Source: Schizochytrium sp. TIO01
Lineage: Eukaryota > Sar > Bigyra > Thraustochytrida > Thraustochytriidae
NCBI GenBank assembly: GCA_004764695.1
Contig: SMSO01000034.1
Location: 3,356,501-3,420,500, forward strand
Reading direction: 5' to 3'
DNA: 64,000 nt
The position numbers were made by a program, and so were the translations under genes. Of this stretch, positions 1 through 10,076 are shown piece after piece (the first letter of the stretch is position 1; each line of letters begins with the position of its first letter). The notes beneath the pieces were generated by a model that was given only the letters and a program-made list of their open reading frames with translations, made no database searches and was not told the DNA's origin.

Positions 1-2117
1 GTGACTGTGGGCTCTTTATTGCTCTTACTTCCTTCCTTCCTTCCACGCTAGTAGATACCTACGCACCACTAGGAGCAAACAAGCAAGCACCTTTTGTTCA
101 TTTACTATAAAGGTGATCACTCGTCGTCGATTTCATCATTTCCAGCGCCAATGGTAACGGGAGCCCCAATTTCCGTCACCGCGGTCACCATCGCTGTGAG
201 CCGTGTATCGACCCGTCAGCTGCGTGGACGCGGCAGGGGACCAACCCCTTGCTTTGCAGAAACAAACCTCTTGACCGCGAGAGAGCTGGCCAGGTGAGAA
301 ACCACTCAAGCCTGAAGCATTGACCTGGGCTAGCTACAGTATGTGTGTGTGCGCTGCAAAGGCCCTCGCCACCCACGCACGCGAGCTCGTGCTTATGGAG
401 GTAGGGAACTAATCAATCGAACAATCAATCAATCGAACAATCAATCAATCGAACAATCAGTAAACCAATCGAGGTATCACCTCGGCAGCCTCGACGAAGA
501 GCATGGAGGTGGCGTTCTTCTTCACTGCCCACAGAATGGACTCCGATCGCCATAAAGAATTAGAAAGTAAAGAAAGCACTGTTGTTGTTGTATTTATTTA
601 TTTATTTATTCATTTATTCATTTATTATTTATTTACAGAAGTAGTGGGTTGTAGCTAGTCGATGTGCTGGAACTATTCTGCTGCCATGGTTCGCAATTCA
701 TCAGCCTGGCAGATGGATGCGCAAAGCAAGCCACTCGTTCAGCCAGCTAGCCGGTCGAAGAAGAGCTTCACGGACAGTATTTATTTAGCAGGTGGCGATT
801 TTACACTGCCAGAGGAGGCAGAAAGAAGAAGCTTTTTCCGTTTTGCTTTTCTTTTCTTTCTTTCGAATACCTCGACTCACACAATTCGTATTTTTTATTA
901 TTTGGATATTTGGTGGAGGGTCTCTAGCTAGCTAGCTAGCTCTAGCGGGAACTAACTGCTTGGGTACTAGTACTATTCCAACTTCTATTTGTTTGTTTGT
1001 TTGATTGTTTGTTTATTTATTTTTATTTTTATGAGCTCCTCATGATTAGAGCCAAGTTTGGGATGACAGCCCCAATGCTTGGGCTTCTGGTGCGTGTCAC
1101 GTCTGCTTTGGTTGATGCTCTAAATCCATCTTCAAATAATAAATTACAGTATCATTATTCTGCCAGTGTCGGAACTTCATGTTTGCATATGCACATATGC
1201 CTCTACCTATGTCTAAAGGAATAGCTTGCTTATTTAATTCGGGTTGCTGCGCTTAATACTTTAAGTCGCTCAAATGTGACGCTGCAACCTTGCGTTGGGA
1301 TTATCTTGAGTTCAAGTTCATAATCTTTGGGTCGACGAGGCTTTAGCTCATGCGACGATGATAGTGGTAATCCCAGGTTTCCTTTTCACCATCTTCTTGA
1401 GGCATAATCTATTTATTTACCAGCAACTGGTAGAAACGTAACTCAGAACTTCAAAATTACCATCACAACACTCCAAGTGGACCGCCTCGAATCCTGACGG
1501 TCATTATAACCAGGATCACCTCTCTTCTTGATCAAAATCTGTGCAGGTCATAAGCTTGTTTCAAACTTCGTGAACCAAACGCTTTTGGGAACTTCTCGAC
1601 TCGGTAATAACCTTCCCAACCTAAATGGTGCGAAGCTTTCCTACCACGATTGGCTTTATGCAATGTCATAAAAGCTGGCTATCATTGAGTAAGATGTATA
1701 TATGACACACGCCCAATTCTGAACCCTTTTTTTTTTTTAAGTGAGACCGTCTGTCAAAAAACAAATGCAATGCAGCCACCATTGCCACCACTAACTTAAA
1801 ATTTGTTGGAGGAGGAACTGGTAGGTCACGACTCATGATTGTGCAGTTGCACATGAAGCATATAAATATGAAACAGCAATCAAAGAACTGAGGTTCATCA
1901 ATAGAAACATTATATAATGATGCAGAGGCCTGAGAAACTTATTCAGTAATCCCTACAACAGCACTTTGGGCAGTCTCGTGAGGCATAAAATGCCACACGC
2001 CTCAGTTCAGGAATTACGAGACATCCTCATGATTTAAAAGTCCTAGTCAACACAGACGAAAAATATTGATTTCTACTTCTACTCCTAATTTAACTATCAT
2101 TTTTTGCAGATGGGAGC
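1..2117. other. Gene-free region with simple repeats
   Basis: I find no supportable gene here. The stretch holds tandem AATCAATCGAAC-type words at about 410-475, a (TATT)n-like tract at 590-640, a run of TAGC words near 923-942, and T-rich tracts at 990-1030. From about 1230 to 2117 it is ordinary AT-rich spacer with no reading frame that looks like protein. It lies downstream of the minus-strand TBC gene, so its right edge (about 1900-2117) probably contains that gene's 3' UTR. Confidence 0.6.
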
Positions 2118-3436
2118 TCAAGCATAGCTTGAATTCCGGAAGACACGCTTTACAGCGAGCCTGCCATCTGAGGTAACAAATCCAGGCACAGGGGGCTCCC
2201 ATTGCCAGGACCCCGAAACATGAACAAAGAATGGCTTTCCTGATGAAGGATCATGTTGCTGAATCCATTGTGCTGCTGCTTTTTTCTTTGCCTCAAGAGT
2301 TTCTTGTTCAACACTCTTAGACTCAACAATGACTTCCCGAACAGAGTTCCATTCTGCTTGGTACTCGATATTTGTGCTTTTTCTAGGCTTGACGGCAACC
2401 GCAAGTTCCCGGGCAGCTGGGCTCTGCTCAAGAATTCTGCGCAAGGCCTCGCGCTCAAGATCTATTAATGGATCAACACCCTCGGGCTGCAAGAGATAAT
2501 CACGACATCGATTAAAAAGGCTGTTGATGGTCAAATGTTGTAAAGAAGAGATTGAGGCCAAGATGGCTTCCTCACTCGCCTTTGGAGGAAGTTTACGTAT
2601 CGTCTCAGCAACACATTCAAATAGGCTCAAAATTACGGCCGCAACACCTACGTGGCCCATGAGCATGACCAAATCCCAACATGATAGCAGAACAGGCAGC
2701 GGCAATGCAATGAGACCGCCTGAAAACGATACCTGAGTAAACATTGTCATTAGCCACTTAACGCAAAGTAAACCAGGCATCAAACCAGCATGCTTACATT
2801 GTTTCATGAGATCAGGATATCGCAATGAAATATCACGATCCCAATTTTGCTCCACGATATGTAACTGACGTTCGCAAAATACCGAGGTAAGAAGTTTGCG
2901 TGTAATGCCGACGAGGAAAGCGAAGGCATCGACTTCGTTGTCAAAAATCTCCAGGAGCAGATAGGCAATGCCATTAAGCCCTTGGATATAAATGGAAGTT
3001 TCTGAGGGATCAGTTCCTGGTACGGCTGCACAGTGTTTTTCAAAAGCATTTACGTATGCCACATAGGCGCGCAAAACTCTTTCTAGCTGACGTACACGTT
3101 TTTCTTCGTGTTTTCGTTGTGCGAAAGAATCGCTTCTTTGTGTGTCTACGTTTGTATCTGAGGCCTGCGATAAGCTTGTTGAAAGAAGTCCCGGGTACGA
3201 GGGACATCTCGGGCTATCTGTTTGAGATCTTGCAAAGGAATATCTGCAACAACAAATTCTTCAAACCTATCAGTAATCCCCTCCGGTGGCAAGGCCCAGG
3301 TGAAGAGTATTCTCCATGCCTCTTTTCTATCTTCTGTTTTCAGCTGCTGGAGGTCGTCTAGCGCTCCTCCTATGGGCCCGTGAGGCCAAACTTGAGCGCG
3401 CACAAGTGTTTTGAACTTTTCTGGGATCCTGTTCAT
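2118..3436 (-). CDS. TBC-domain Rab GTPase-activating protein (frame break or short intron near 3080-3150)
   Basis: This is a TBC-domain protein, the family that stimulates GTP hydrolysis by Rab GTPases in membrane traffic. The first segment (from ATG 3436; an in-frame stop lies just upstream) carries the W-rich TBC start and motif A, IARDVPRT, with its catalytic arginine. The second segment carries motif B, YIQGLNG, with the catalytic glutamine, followed by the helical half of the domain. Both fingers are intact, so an active GAP is expected. The C-terminal tail (last about 60 residues) is charged and has a WW-like stretch, GSWQWEPPVPGF. The two segments are in different frames. A 71-nt GT-AG intron from 3149 down to 3079 would join them, but one missing base is equally possible, because the sequence just inside that intron (RQLERVLRAY) looks like normal TBC protein. 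Length is roughly 410-430 aa. Confidence 0.8.
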
Positions 3437-4685
3437 TGTACCCAAGCCCAAGGTCACTTGCGCTCACGAGGAAATCAGAGTATTGGTTTTACTCTGTACA
3501 ACTGCTAAAACGTACGTCCCAACTTTCTTATGCAGCCTATTACATCAACTTCCCCGTGCGCGCACGACTGAATACACTGGCTCTGGGTAAGCGTAGTGAT
3601 TTGGCCATCAGGTCGCCCTCCTTGGAGGGCTTTGTTTGGGCCAACGCTTTGCCACCTACTGTTTAGGGAAATCCCAAAACACAGCGTTTTAGCAGCTTTG
3701 TCAAAGCACAGGCTTTTCAACATGGATTCAATTGTGTCCATTTCTCAGAATAGTCAGCGCGGCATTAACGTTCGCAAAACTGCCTAACAGGGTGCTAGAC
3801 ATGCCAACACATCCATTTACGTACGAATACACACTCTTTTCCTCTCAGAATGCAGATAGATGCGCATCGCTTTCCTCCTTCGAACTGACCATTTAATTGG
3901 CAAATCCGGCATCCTAGTTTCGGCCAAGATTTGTGAAAATACTCCTTTAAATCTTAGCAAGGTGGAGATCTTGAAACTCAACTATGTTTCGGGAAGAGAA
4001 TCCATGAGCCACCGGCTGCGAATCACTAATCATCGAGGTGGATCTCCGCAGGACCATGTGCCAGGCCTTTAAAACACCCACTTTAACTGCTTCACTCAGG
4101 ACAAGTGTTAGTACCTCTTATTCGCATCAAATGCAAATGCAAGCACTAGCCAATCCATGGTGTACAATACAAATAAGAAAGTACCTAGTCACCCGTCCAT
4201 ATCTGATGTAACGGATCTCGGCCTCAATGTTCCCAATGTTCTCTGTGGGTGTGTGCTGGCTGTGCTCTTTGTCCGCCGTGGGCGGTTTCAATCTTCTGCG
4301 AGACTGAAGCCATGACGTCAGCGAGAGTCTCCGCCGCACAATCTCAGGCCAAGTTACAGCAATCGACGGAGTGCCTGCTTCAGAGAAATTGCCACGCGGC
4401 CTCGACCTCGCCCAGACTGTTGCTTCGATCGCAAGACGCTGTCCGTGTCAGTTTCATTGCTTGCTTTGGTCAGGCTGTGGCAGATGATAGATACCGCTGT
4501 AGTTCCTGTTCCAGTTCCAGTTCCAGTTCCTATCCCCAAAGGTTGGCACAATCTTCGAAGCCAAAGATCGGAGTTCCCGTCTGAAGGAGTCGAGCGTACT
4601 CTTCATGCCTGCGTACACGAGACCTCGCTCTGCCGGCCGGAACAACCAAGCGACCTGGACTGCTGCAGAGTCCAGACTGGTCCTG

Positions 4686-4749
4686 GCGTCTTCGAGGTCT
4701 TCGAGGTCTTCGAGGTCTTCGAGGTCTTCGAGGTCTTCGAGGTCTTCGT
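4686..4749. repeat. 9-bp tandem repeat (GAGGTCTTC)n
   Basis: About seven perfect copies of a 9-base unit, GAGGTCTTC. Because the unit is a multiple of three it leaves open frames on both strands (Phe-Glu-Val repeats one way, Leu-Glu-Asp the other). These are repeat artefacts rather than genes. Confidence 0.9.
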
Positions 4750-5102
4750 AAGCAGCTGCTGCTGTGTCCTCCGCCCGAATGAACGAATGAACGAATGAAT
4801 GGATGGATGAATCTCTGTTCACCGTCAGTTCCACTCACTCTCAAAGCGCCTCAGCTCGTGCCGGATTCCTTCGACGATGCAGAGGAACTCTTGAAGACAT
4901 CGAACCGAGCGTGGACTCCCCCGTTCGAGCATCGTGACGGCCACGCTCATCGAGGCGATCGCTGCCATCGATGCTGTCTCGACGTCCTTGGGAGCGGACA
5001 TCTTGCTACACTCCGCTCCTTCGAGCTGCCTCGGTTATTTCCCGATACCCTCCGGGTACAGCAATCGCTCTGAGCGGCGTACTCGAGCGAGCGTGGGATC
5101 TC

Positions 5103-5150
5103 CTTCGTCGTCGTCTTCATCGTCGTCTTCATCGTCGTCGTCTTCATGGT
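5103..5150. repeat. TCG/TCT trinucleotide-type repeat
   Basis: An imperfect array of TCGTCGTCTTCA words. On the minus strand it reads as Asp/Glu repeats, but no protein-like sequence surrounds it. Confidence 0.8.
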
Positions 5151-5681
5151 CGTCTTGGACGCCTTGCGTTGGAAATGAACACGAGGTACACGGCAGAGGG
5201 AATGGCAATTCTCTCCATGCGTTTGGCAGTCGCTCGATTTGCTGGTCCAACAGCTGGAGTTGGGCAGTTCACCGCCACGGTCATCGGGTCGTGGTGGGTC
5301 GGGTTTGTTGTCTTGTGGAAGGCGATCGATCGATCGTGAATTGATTCATTGATTGATTCATTCATGAATGGCGGAAAGCTCGATATGAACAAATGCAGCG
5401 GATTACATATGACTCCGGATGGGCCGTAAGACGCGGTGATTGTGGTGAGTGGTTCAACAATCATTCTTGAAGATCTTCGTCGAGTTCCCCAATGTGCACA
5501 AACTGGTGCTTCAGGATCGCCAATGCCTATCGTGATATGGTAGCGCACAAAGGAAACATACACAAAGGAAACATACATAATCCATGGATGAATCGAACTA
5601 CTTTGGAGTATCGATGTTTTCCACTCAATCTACAAAAGGCTGAAAACGTTGTCCTTCCTGCAAAGAGCACAGCCGGAATAA

Positions 5682-5685
<4 letters not shown>

Positions 5686-5714
<29 letters not shown>

Positions 5715-5806
5715 CAAAACAAAACAAAACAAAACAAAACAAAACAAAACAAAACAAAACAAAACAAAACAAAACAAAACAAAACAAAACAAAACAAAAC
5801 AAAACA
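5686..5806. repeat. (AAAAC)n microsatellite, about 24 units
   Basis: A near-perfect pentanucleotide array of AAAAC running about 120 bases. It is followed immediately by a pyrimidine array of a different pentanucleotide, so it forms the left half of a compound microsatellite. Confidence 0.95.
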
Positions 5807-5850
5807 TTTTCTTTCCTTTCCTTTCCTTTCCTTTCCTTTCCTTTCCTTCC
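5807..5850. repeat. (TTTCC)n microsatellite
   Basis: About eight units of TTTCC abutting the AAAAC array. A related TTTTC array occurs at 6026-6050, and another at about 38045-38085. Confidence 0.9.
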
Positions 5851-5938
5851 TTTCTTTGTTTTCTTAAAAATAAAATAAAATAGAAATGCATTGGTACATA
5901 GACACGTACTAGTCAGAGGTACCGAGTTAAAACCTTTT

Positions 5939-5960
5939 AACTTGGGTAAAAACCCAAGTT
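5939..5960. repeat. Perfect inverted repeat (9-bp stem, AAAA loop)
   Basis: AACTTGGGT at 5939-5947 is exactly complementary to ACCCAAGTT at 5952-5960, with the four-base loop AAAA. It is not next to a recognised gene and its function is unknown. Confidence 0.8.
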
Positions 5961-6090
5961 TTACTTTCAATTTTAATTAATAAAACGATCGAACCACGCA
6001 CATTGTGCTCTTAATTCAGGCCGCTCTTTTCTTTTCTTTTCTTTTCTTTACTTTCTACTCTTCTCCTACCCTCATCTTCCAAGCCCTTTC

Positions 6091-6210
6091 ACAGTTCCTT
6101 CTTCACCGTCACTAACGTGAAAAGGATGGACCAAGGAAAGGAAAAAGAGAACAGTTCTTTCTTCACCGTCATTAACGTGAAAAAGGATGGACCAAAGAAA
6201 GAGAAAAGAA
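6091..6210. repeat. 60-bp tandem duplication
   Basis: The unit starting ACAGTTCCTTCTTCACCGTC at 6091 is repeated with a few substitutions exactly 60 bases later at 6151. Each copy contains AACGTGAAAAGGATGGACCAA or a close variant. It is non-coding as far as I can see. Confidence 0.8.
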
Positions 6211-6659
6211 AGAGAAAAGAAAGACGAAGAGAAGAGAAGAGTACGTGAAGAGACGATCGTTGCGCTTCCGTGGTGCTCGTTCGCTCGCTCGCTCGCTTGC
6301 TTGCTTGCGTGCTCGCGTGCCAGCCCTGAGATCAAACTCGGCTCCCGTGCACGCACAGCCCTGCGGCACAGGCTTGGTCTCCGCTCTCGAAGCACGGGGT
6401 TCGGGAGATGGAGGGAGCCCTCCTCATTCCTGGCCGGGGCCGGTGGGTCCCCTCAAAAAACCGAGGGCAAAGCGCGCAGAACCTGAAGAAGAGCGAGCGA
6501 GACCAATCGAAGCGCGGCTGATGGGCCACGATTCGTCAGGCACGCACGAGAAGAGATAGATACGGAGGTCTCGCTTTACCGCGATGCAAAGCGCCGAGGA
6601 CTTCGGAGTGGGTTCTGCAGCGCCCTTATCCCGTTTCAAGACGACCATGACGGCGACGG

Positions 6660-6693
<34 letters not shown>

Positions 6694-7382
6694 AGAATGG
6701 GGTAGAGCGAGCTTGGAGAATCTGCGTGAAGGTACGTATGCGTGTGTGGATGCGTGTATGGAGATGCATGCGAGAATTGGCGATGGATGAGGGTTAGTTG
6801 TCAAATTCGAAGGAGTTACAGGTATGTTTATCCCACCTTGGAGCAGCTGGCTTTGCCGTTCATGACACTTGCCATTGCGGTCGTCGAGGTGGAGATCTGT
6901 CTCGGCTATTTCGGGCGATGAGTCAATGCAAGGCAACGCAAGGCAACGCAGCTATGATGATGGTGATGCCAAAGGGCTTTATTTTCTGGAGAAATCCGCT
7001 CGTAATTAATCATTTATCCGCTGCATCTTGTTCGCCATATTGCCCACCCGCGTCTCAGCGACGGCCCTGATCTGGTGCCTGTTTCTGTGTAGGAGCTCGA
7101 AAGAGGAGCTCCAGGCATTTCAAAGGAGCTCTATGTCTTTGCGTTGTTTGCTTTGTTTGTTTATTTGTTTGTTTGTTTATTTGTTTGTCAGTTTCTTTGT
7201 TTGTCTGTTGAGATGAGAAATGACGATGGTGATGATGGTTTTCAAGGAAGAAGAACGTGTTGGTAATTAATGTTGTACCCGCGGAGTAGATAGTAGCTAG
7301 TGCCTACGTGTATACTACTACACACCTACTACCTACAGGAGAGAAAGAACTAACAAAAGAAGCAGAGAGATAACGAAAAGAA

Positions 7383-7436
7383 AAGATAAAATAAAATAAA
7401 GATAAAGATAAAGATAAAGATAAAGAAAGATAAAGA
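7383..7436. repeat. (ATAAAG)n repeat
   Basis: About seven hexanucleotide units, slightly irregular at both ends, lying 460 bases upstream of the glutaredoxin-like gene. Confidence 0.85.
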
Positions 7437-7898
7437 TCAGTTTCCTATTTCTGTCATGGATCGTTTTGATGGAGGATCAATTGAGATCATGCTCGAGCAA
7501 ACCCCAAACTCATCCGATCCTCTCTCGCGTTCGTGATTTTGACAGACAGGTACGTTGGCAGGCGAACTCAAGGAGACGTCGCGCTGCACCCACGCGAGCC
7601 ATTCACGCCGGCGTGCGACTAGACACAAGCGTGGTTGACAGCGGCTGTGCAAGTGCCACGGTTGGCCACAGCTTCGCGCTGGATGGACTGATAAACAACA
7701 ACCAGACTCATCGACAGAAGGCAAAGTAGCCAACTAAGGTGGCCAACCAACGCTCACGCTGGAGCTGAGCTGAGCTGCCCTCAGCTTGAGAATGCGTGGC
7801 ATGCTTCGTGGAGCAAGAAGTGAAAATGTGCGTAGCTATGTTGAATGACTGACTAACTCAAATATTGGTTATATGGATGTGCAGAAAACAACAGCAAA

Positions 7899-8270
7899 AT
7901 GTCGCTCCCCACGCTCTTCCTCAAGTCCTCTTGCCCGTTCTGCCTCAAGGTCGTGGTCTTCCTGTCCGAGGCTGGCATGCTCAACAAGGTCAAGATGGCC
8001 CCGGACTCCTCTGCCAACCGTGAAATGCTTCAGAAAATCATCGGCGAAGGCTCTCTCAGTTTCCCTGCGCTTCAGTTGAAGGATAACGAAAAGCCCCTCA
8101 TGGACTCCGACGGTATCATTGACCTCTTCGCCAAGCAAGGCAACATCGACGTCAACACCCTCCAGGCCCTCCCATACTACAAGGAAGGCGTGATGAAGGG
8201 ATACATCAACATGATCAAGCACATCGGTAAGCCTGAGGTCTTCGATGTCATTGAGGGCAAGAAGCCGTAA
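7899..8270 (+). CDS. Glutaredoxin/GST-N-like thioredoxin-fold protein
   Basis: A 123-aa protein opening with beta-strand TLFLKSSCPFC. The CPFC at residues 12-15 is a dithiol active site of the glutaredoxin type, and the later LSFPALQL supplies the cis-proline region of a thioredoxin fold. The alternation of strand, helix, strand and the DSDGIIDLF segment resemble the N-terminal domain of glutathione S-transferases and stand-alone glutaredoxins, so glutathione-linked thiol-disulfide exchange is the likely role (inference). The start is the first ATG (AAAATGTC), with A at -3. Codon use is strongly biased to C-ending codons, unlike most neighbours, suggesting high expression. No targeting peptide is visible, so it is probably cytosolic. 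It could also be a lineage-specific redox protein rather than a true glutaredoxin. Confidence 0.75.
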   Translation: MSLPTLFLKSSCPFCLKVVVFLSEAGMLNKVKMAPDSSANREMLQKIIGEGSLSFPALQLKDNEKPLMDSDGIIDLFAKQGNIDVNTLQALPYYKEGVMKGYINMIKHIGKPEVFDVIEGKKP

Positions 8271-10076
8271 ACATCCTACATTGCAACTCTCCGCAATTTT
8301 GATACTTTTGGCAAACAATGAGGCCCCGGCACGCGCATCTATAAATAACACTCTTAACAACTTACACATTTACTAGTTATACGCATCTTCTCCTCTTCAA
8401 AGCATAATGTAATTCGAAATTGCTTCTAAGACCTACCTACCTACTGTACGATACGCAGTAAGTAGTTTTACTTTTTTTAAAAATAAATCTATCTTTTTTC
8501 TCAAATCTCGGCATTTTAAATGCGCAGATTTGAAGTGAAGTCCGAATGCTGCTCGTCATGAGGTACACAACTCAAGTGACTTAACTCTAGAGTGTGCTAT
8601 CAGCCAAACATTCAGTGAAGCCTAAATGCCAAGTCTGTGGAAAATGAGTACTATGGTACCACGTTTTTGGTCCGATTTGACTCGTTGACGCATGTACGGG
8701 TACTTGGCGATGGCATCATCAAACGTGTACACTATGATGTGGTCAGAGCGTCGACTTTGTAATCTTAGAGAAAAATCAACTTGCTTTCTTCACTAGCCCT
8801 CGATATGACCATCAGGTCATCTTGGCTGTTAGGATAGACTATAAGACCCTGATGATTTCTAGTCCTAAATGAATTGAACGGTCTTGAGCAACATTTGAGA
8901 TGGAGTCATTCGTAATACACGAATTACATAGTTTTTTTAACCCGCAAAAGGCGAGGAGGATGGGAAGCACCAAGACTATGAACTTCATCTCCTCGAATCT
9001 TTTGATATAGTAGTAGCAGTACAACCCACCCATCTCTAATAGTAGATCAAGGCATTAATGTTTAATATGAGAGCTCCATTTCCTTCATATTGAACAAAGA
9101 TTAACACTCAATCATAAAGCGGTACTTATAATATCAGCCAGGTGCTTTAAGGGTAGTCAGGGAAGCAAAGGGATACAAAATGCTATGGTTAAAGACAAGG
9201 ATCAAGGATAATTAGTCGCCCATCAGCTAAGATGTTCCTTTTATTTACAGTGTTGAGAGTTGGACTATCGGGGTAACTCCTTCAAGTTATGCCGATTTAG
9301 TTGTTAAGTCGCGTTTGAAGAAGCTCTAGAGAACGATAGTCTGTTTTTGTGTTTTTTTAAAGTGAGCTTTTCGGTCCTATGAGTCATTCTTTGCGCTTTC
9401 CATGGCCAAGTTAACACTTTGGATTTTAGAAGATATCTACAAGACTTTCTAAGGCTTCATCCTCCGCTGTCAATGAATTCTAAGCGGTCATTTTAGAAGG
9501 TAATTTCCCTCAATGTCATCGGAGTTTAAATCCCCCAGCCTTATTTATTGTCCCAAGCAAGTCATTTAAAGTGAGGAGTAGCCCCGTATTGATCAAGAAG
9601 GCATCGTTGAAACTGAGCCGTCTTACTTTTTTATATACCCAGATGCCTTTGGAGAATCATCTATGGAGATACCTCCCTAATGCTCGTTTTCCATGCGTAA
9701 TACATCATGCCGGCCTCTGGTCTCAGCATTGTCCCTCATTTCACCCGTAATTTTAGTAACTTAGACTTTTTATAAGTTTTGGCACCACAATCTCCACTCG
9801 TACAAATCTACGGACGATCCACACCTCGATTCAGACTCCCTAGCACATGTCCTGTGCATCCAAGTGCGGCATTGATATTCAATGCACATCAAAGTCTACT
9901 CGCTAAGGAGGTGCTATATTTTCGCCTAGTTAAGATCGTCTCCCATTGCTTTATGTATAGTATGCACACTGTTGTGTTGACGATGAAAAAAAATTGATAG
10001 TCCTGACAACGTTGAGTCAGCAAACCTGATTCAAAGGGAGTTGTCCCGTTCAGGGACCTGGGCTCTCGCAACCGTG
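8271..10076. other. AT-rich spacer, no gene seen
   Basis: About 1.8 kb between two plus-strand genes. It contains the 3' UTR of the small thioredoxin-fold gene (note the CTACCTACCTACTG word near 8435) and the promoter of the next gene. No open frame in it reads like a protein. Confidence 0.55.

Larger units (their letters stand above)
3437..7898. other. Repeat-rich gene desert
   Basis: About 4.4 kb with no supportable gene. It is locally GC-richer than the flanking spacers and packed with short tandem repeats, some of which create artificial open frames with monotonous translations. The main repeats are listed separately (4686-4749, 5103-5150, 5686-5806, 5807-5850, 6091-6210, 7383-7436). The last 350 bases probably contain the promoter and 5' UTR of the gene at 7899. 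A GTACGT at 7551 and a TGTGCAG ending at about 7883 could bound a 5'-UTR intron, but this is only suggestive. Confidence 0.55.

Noticed and set aside
4445-5344. Overlapping open frames of 100-140 aa with Phe-Glu-Val, Asp/Glu or Ser repeats
   Set aside because: All are driven by 9-bp and 3-bp tandem repeats; no frame is favoured and no domain is visible.
5527-5970. Open frames of 128-147 aa over the AAAAC array
   Set aside because: A pentanucleotide without stop codons leaves several frames open; the translations are repetitive.
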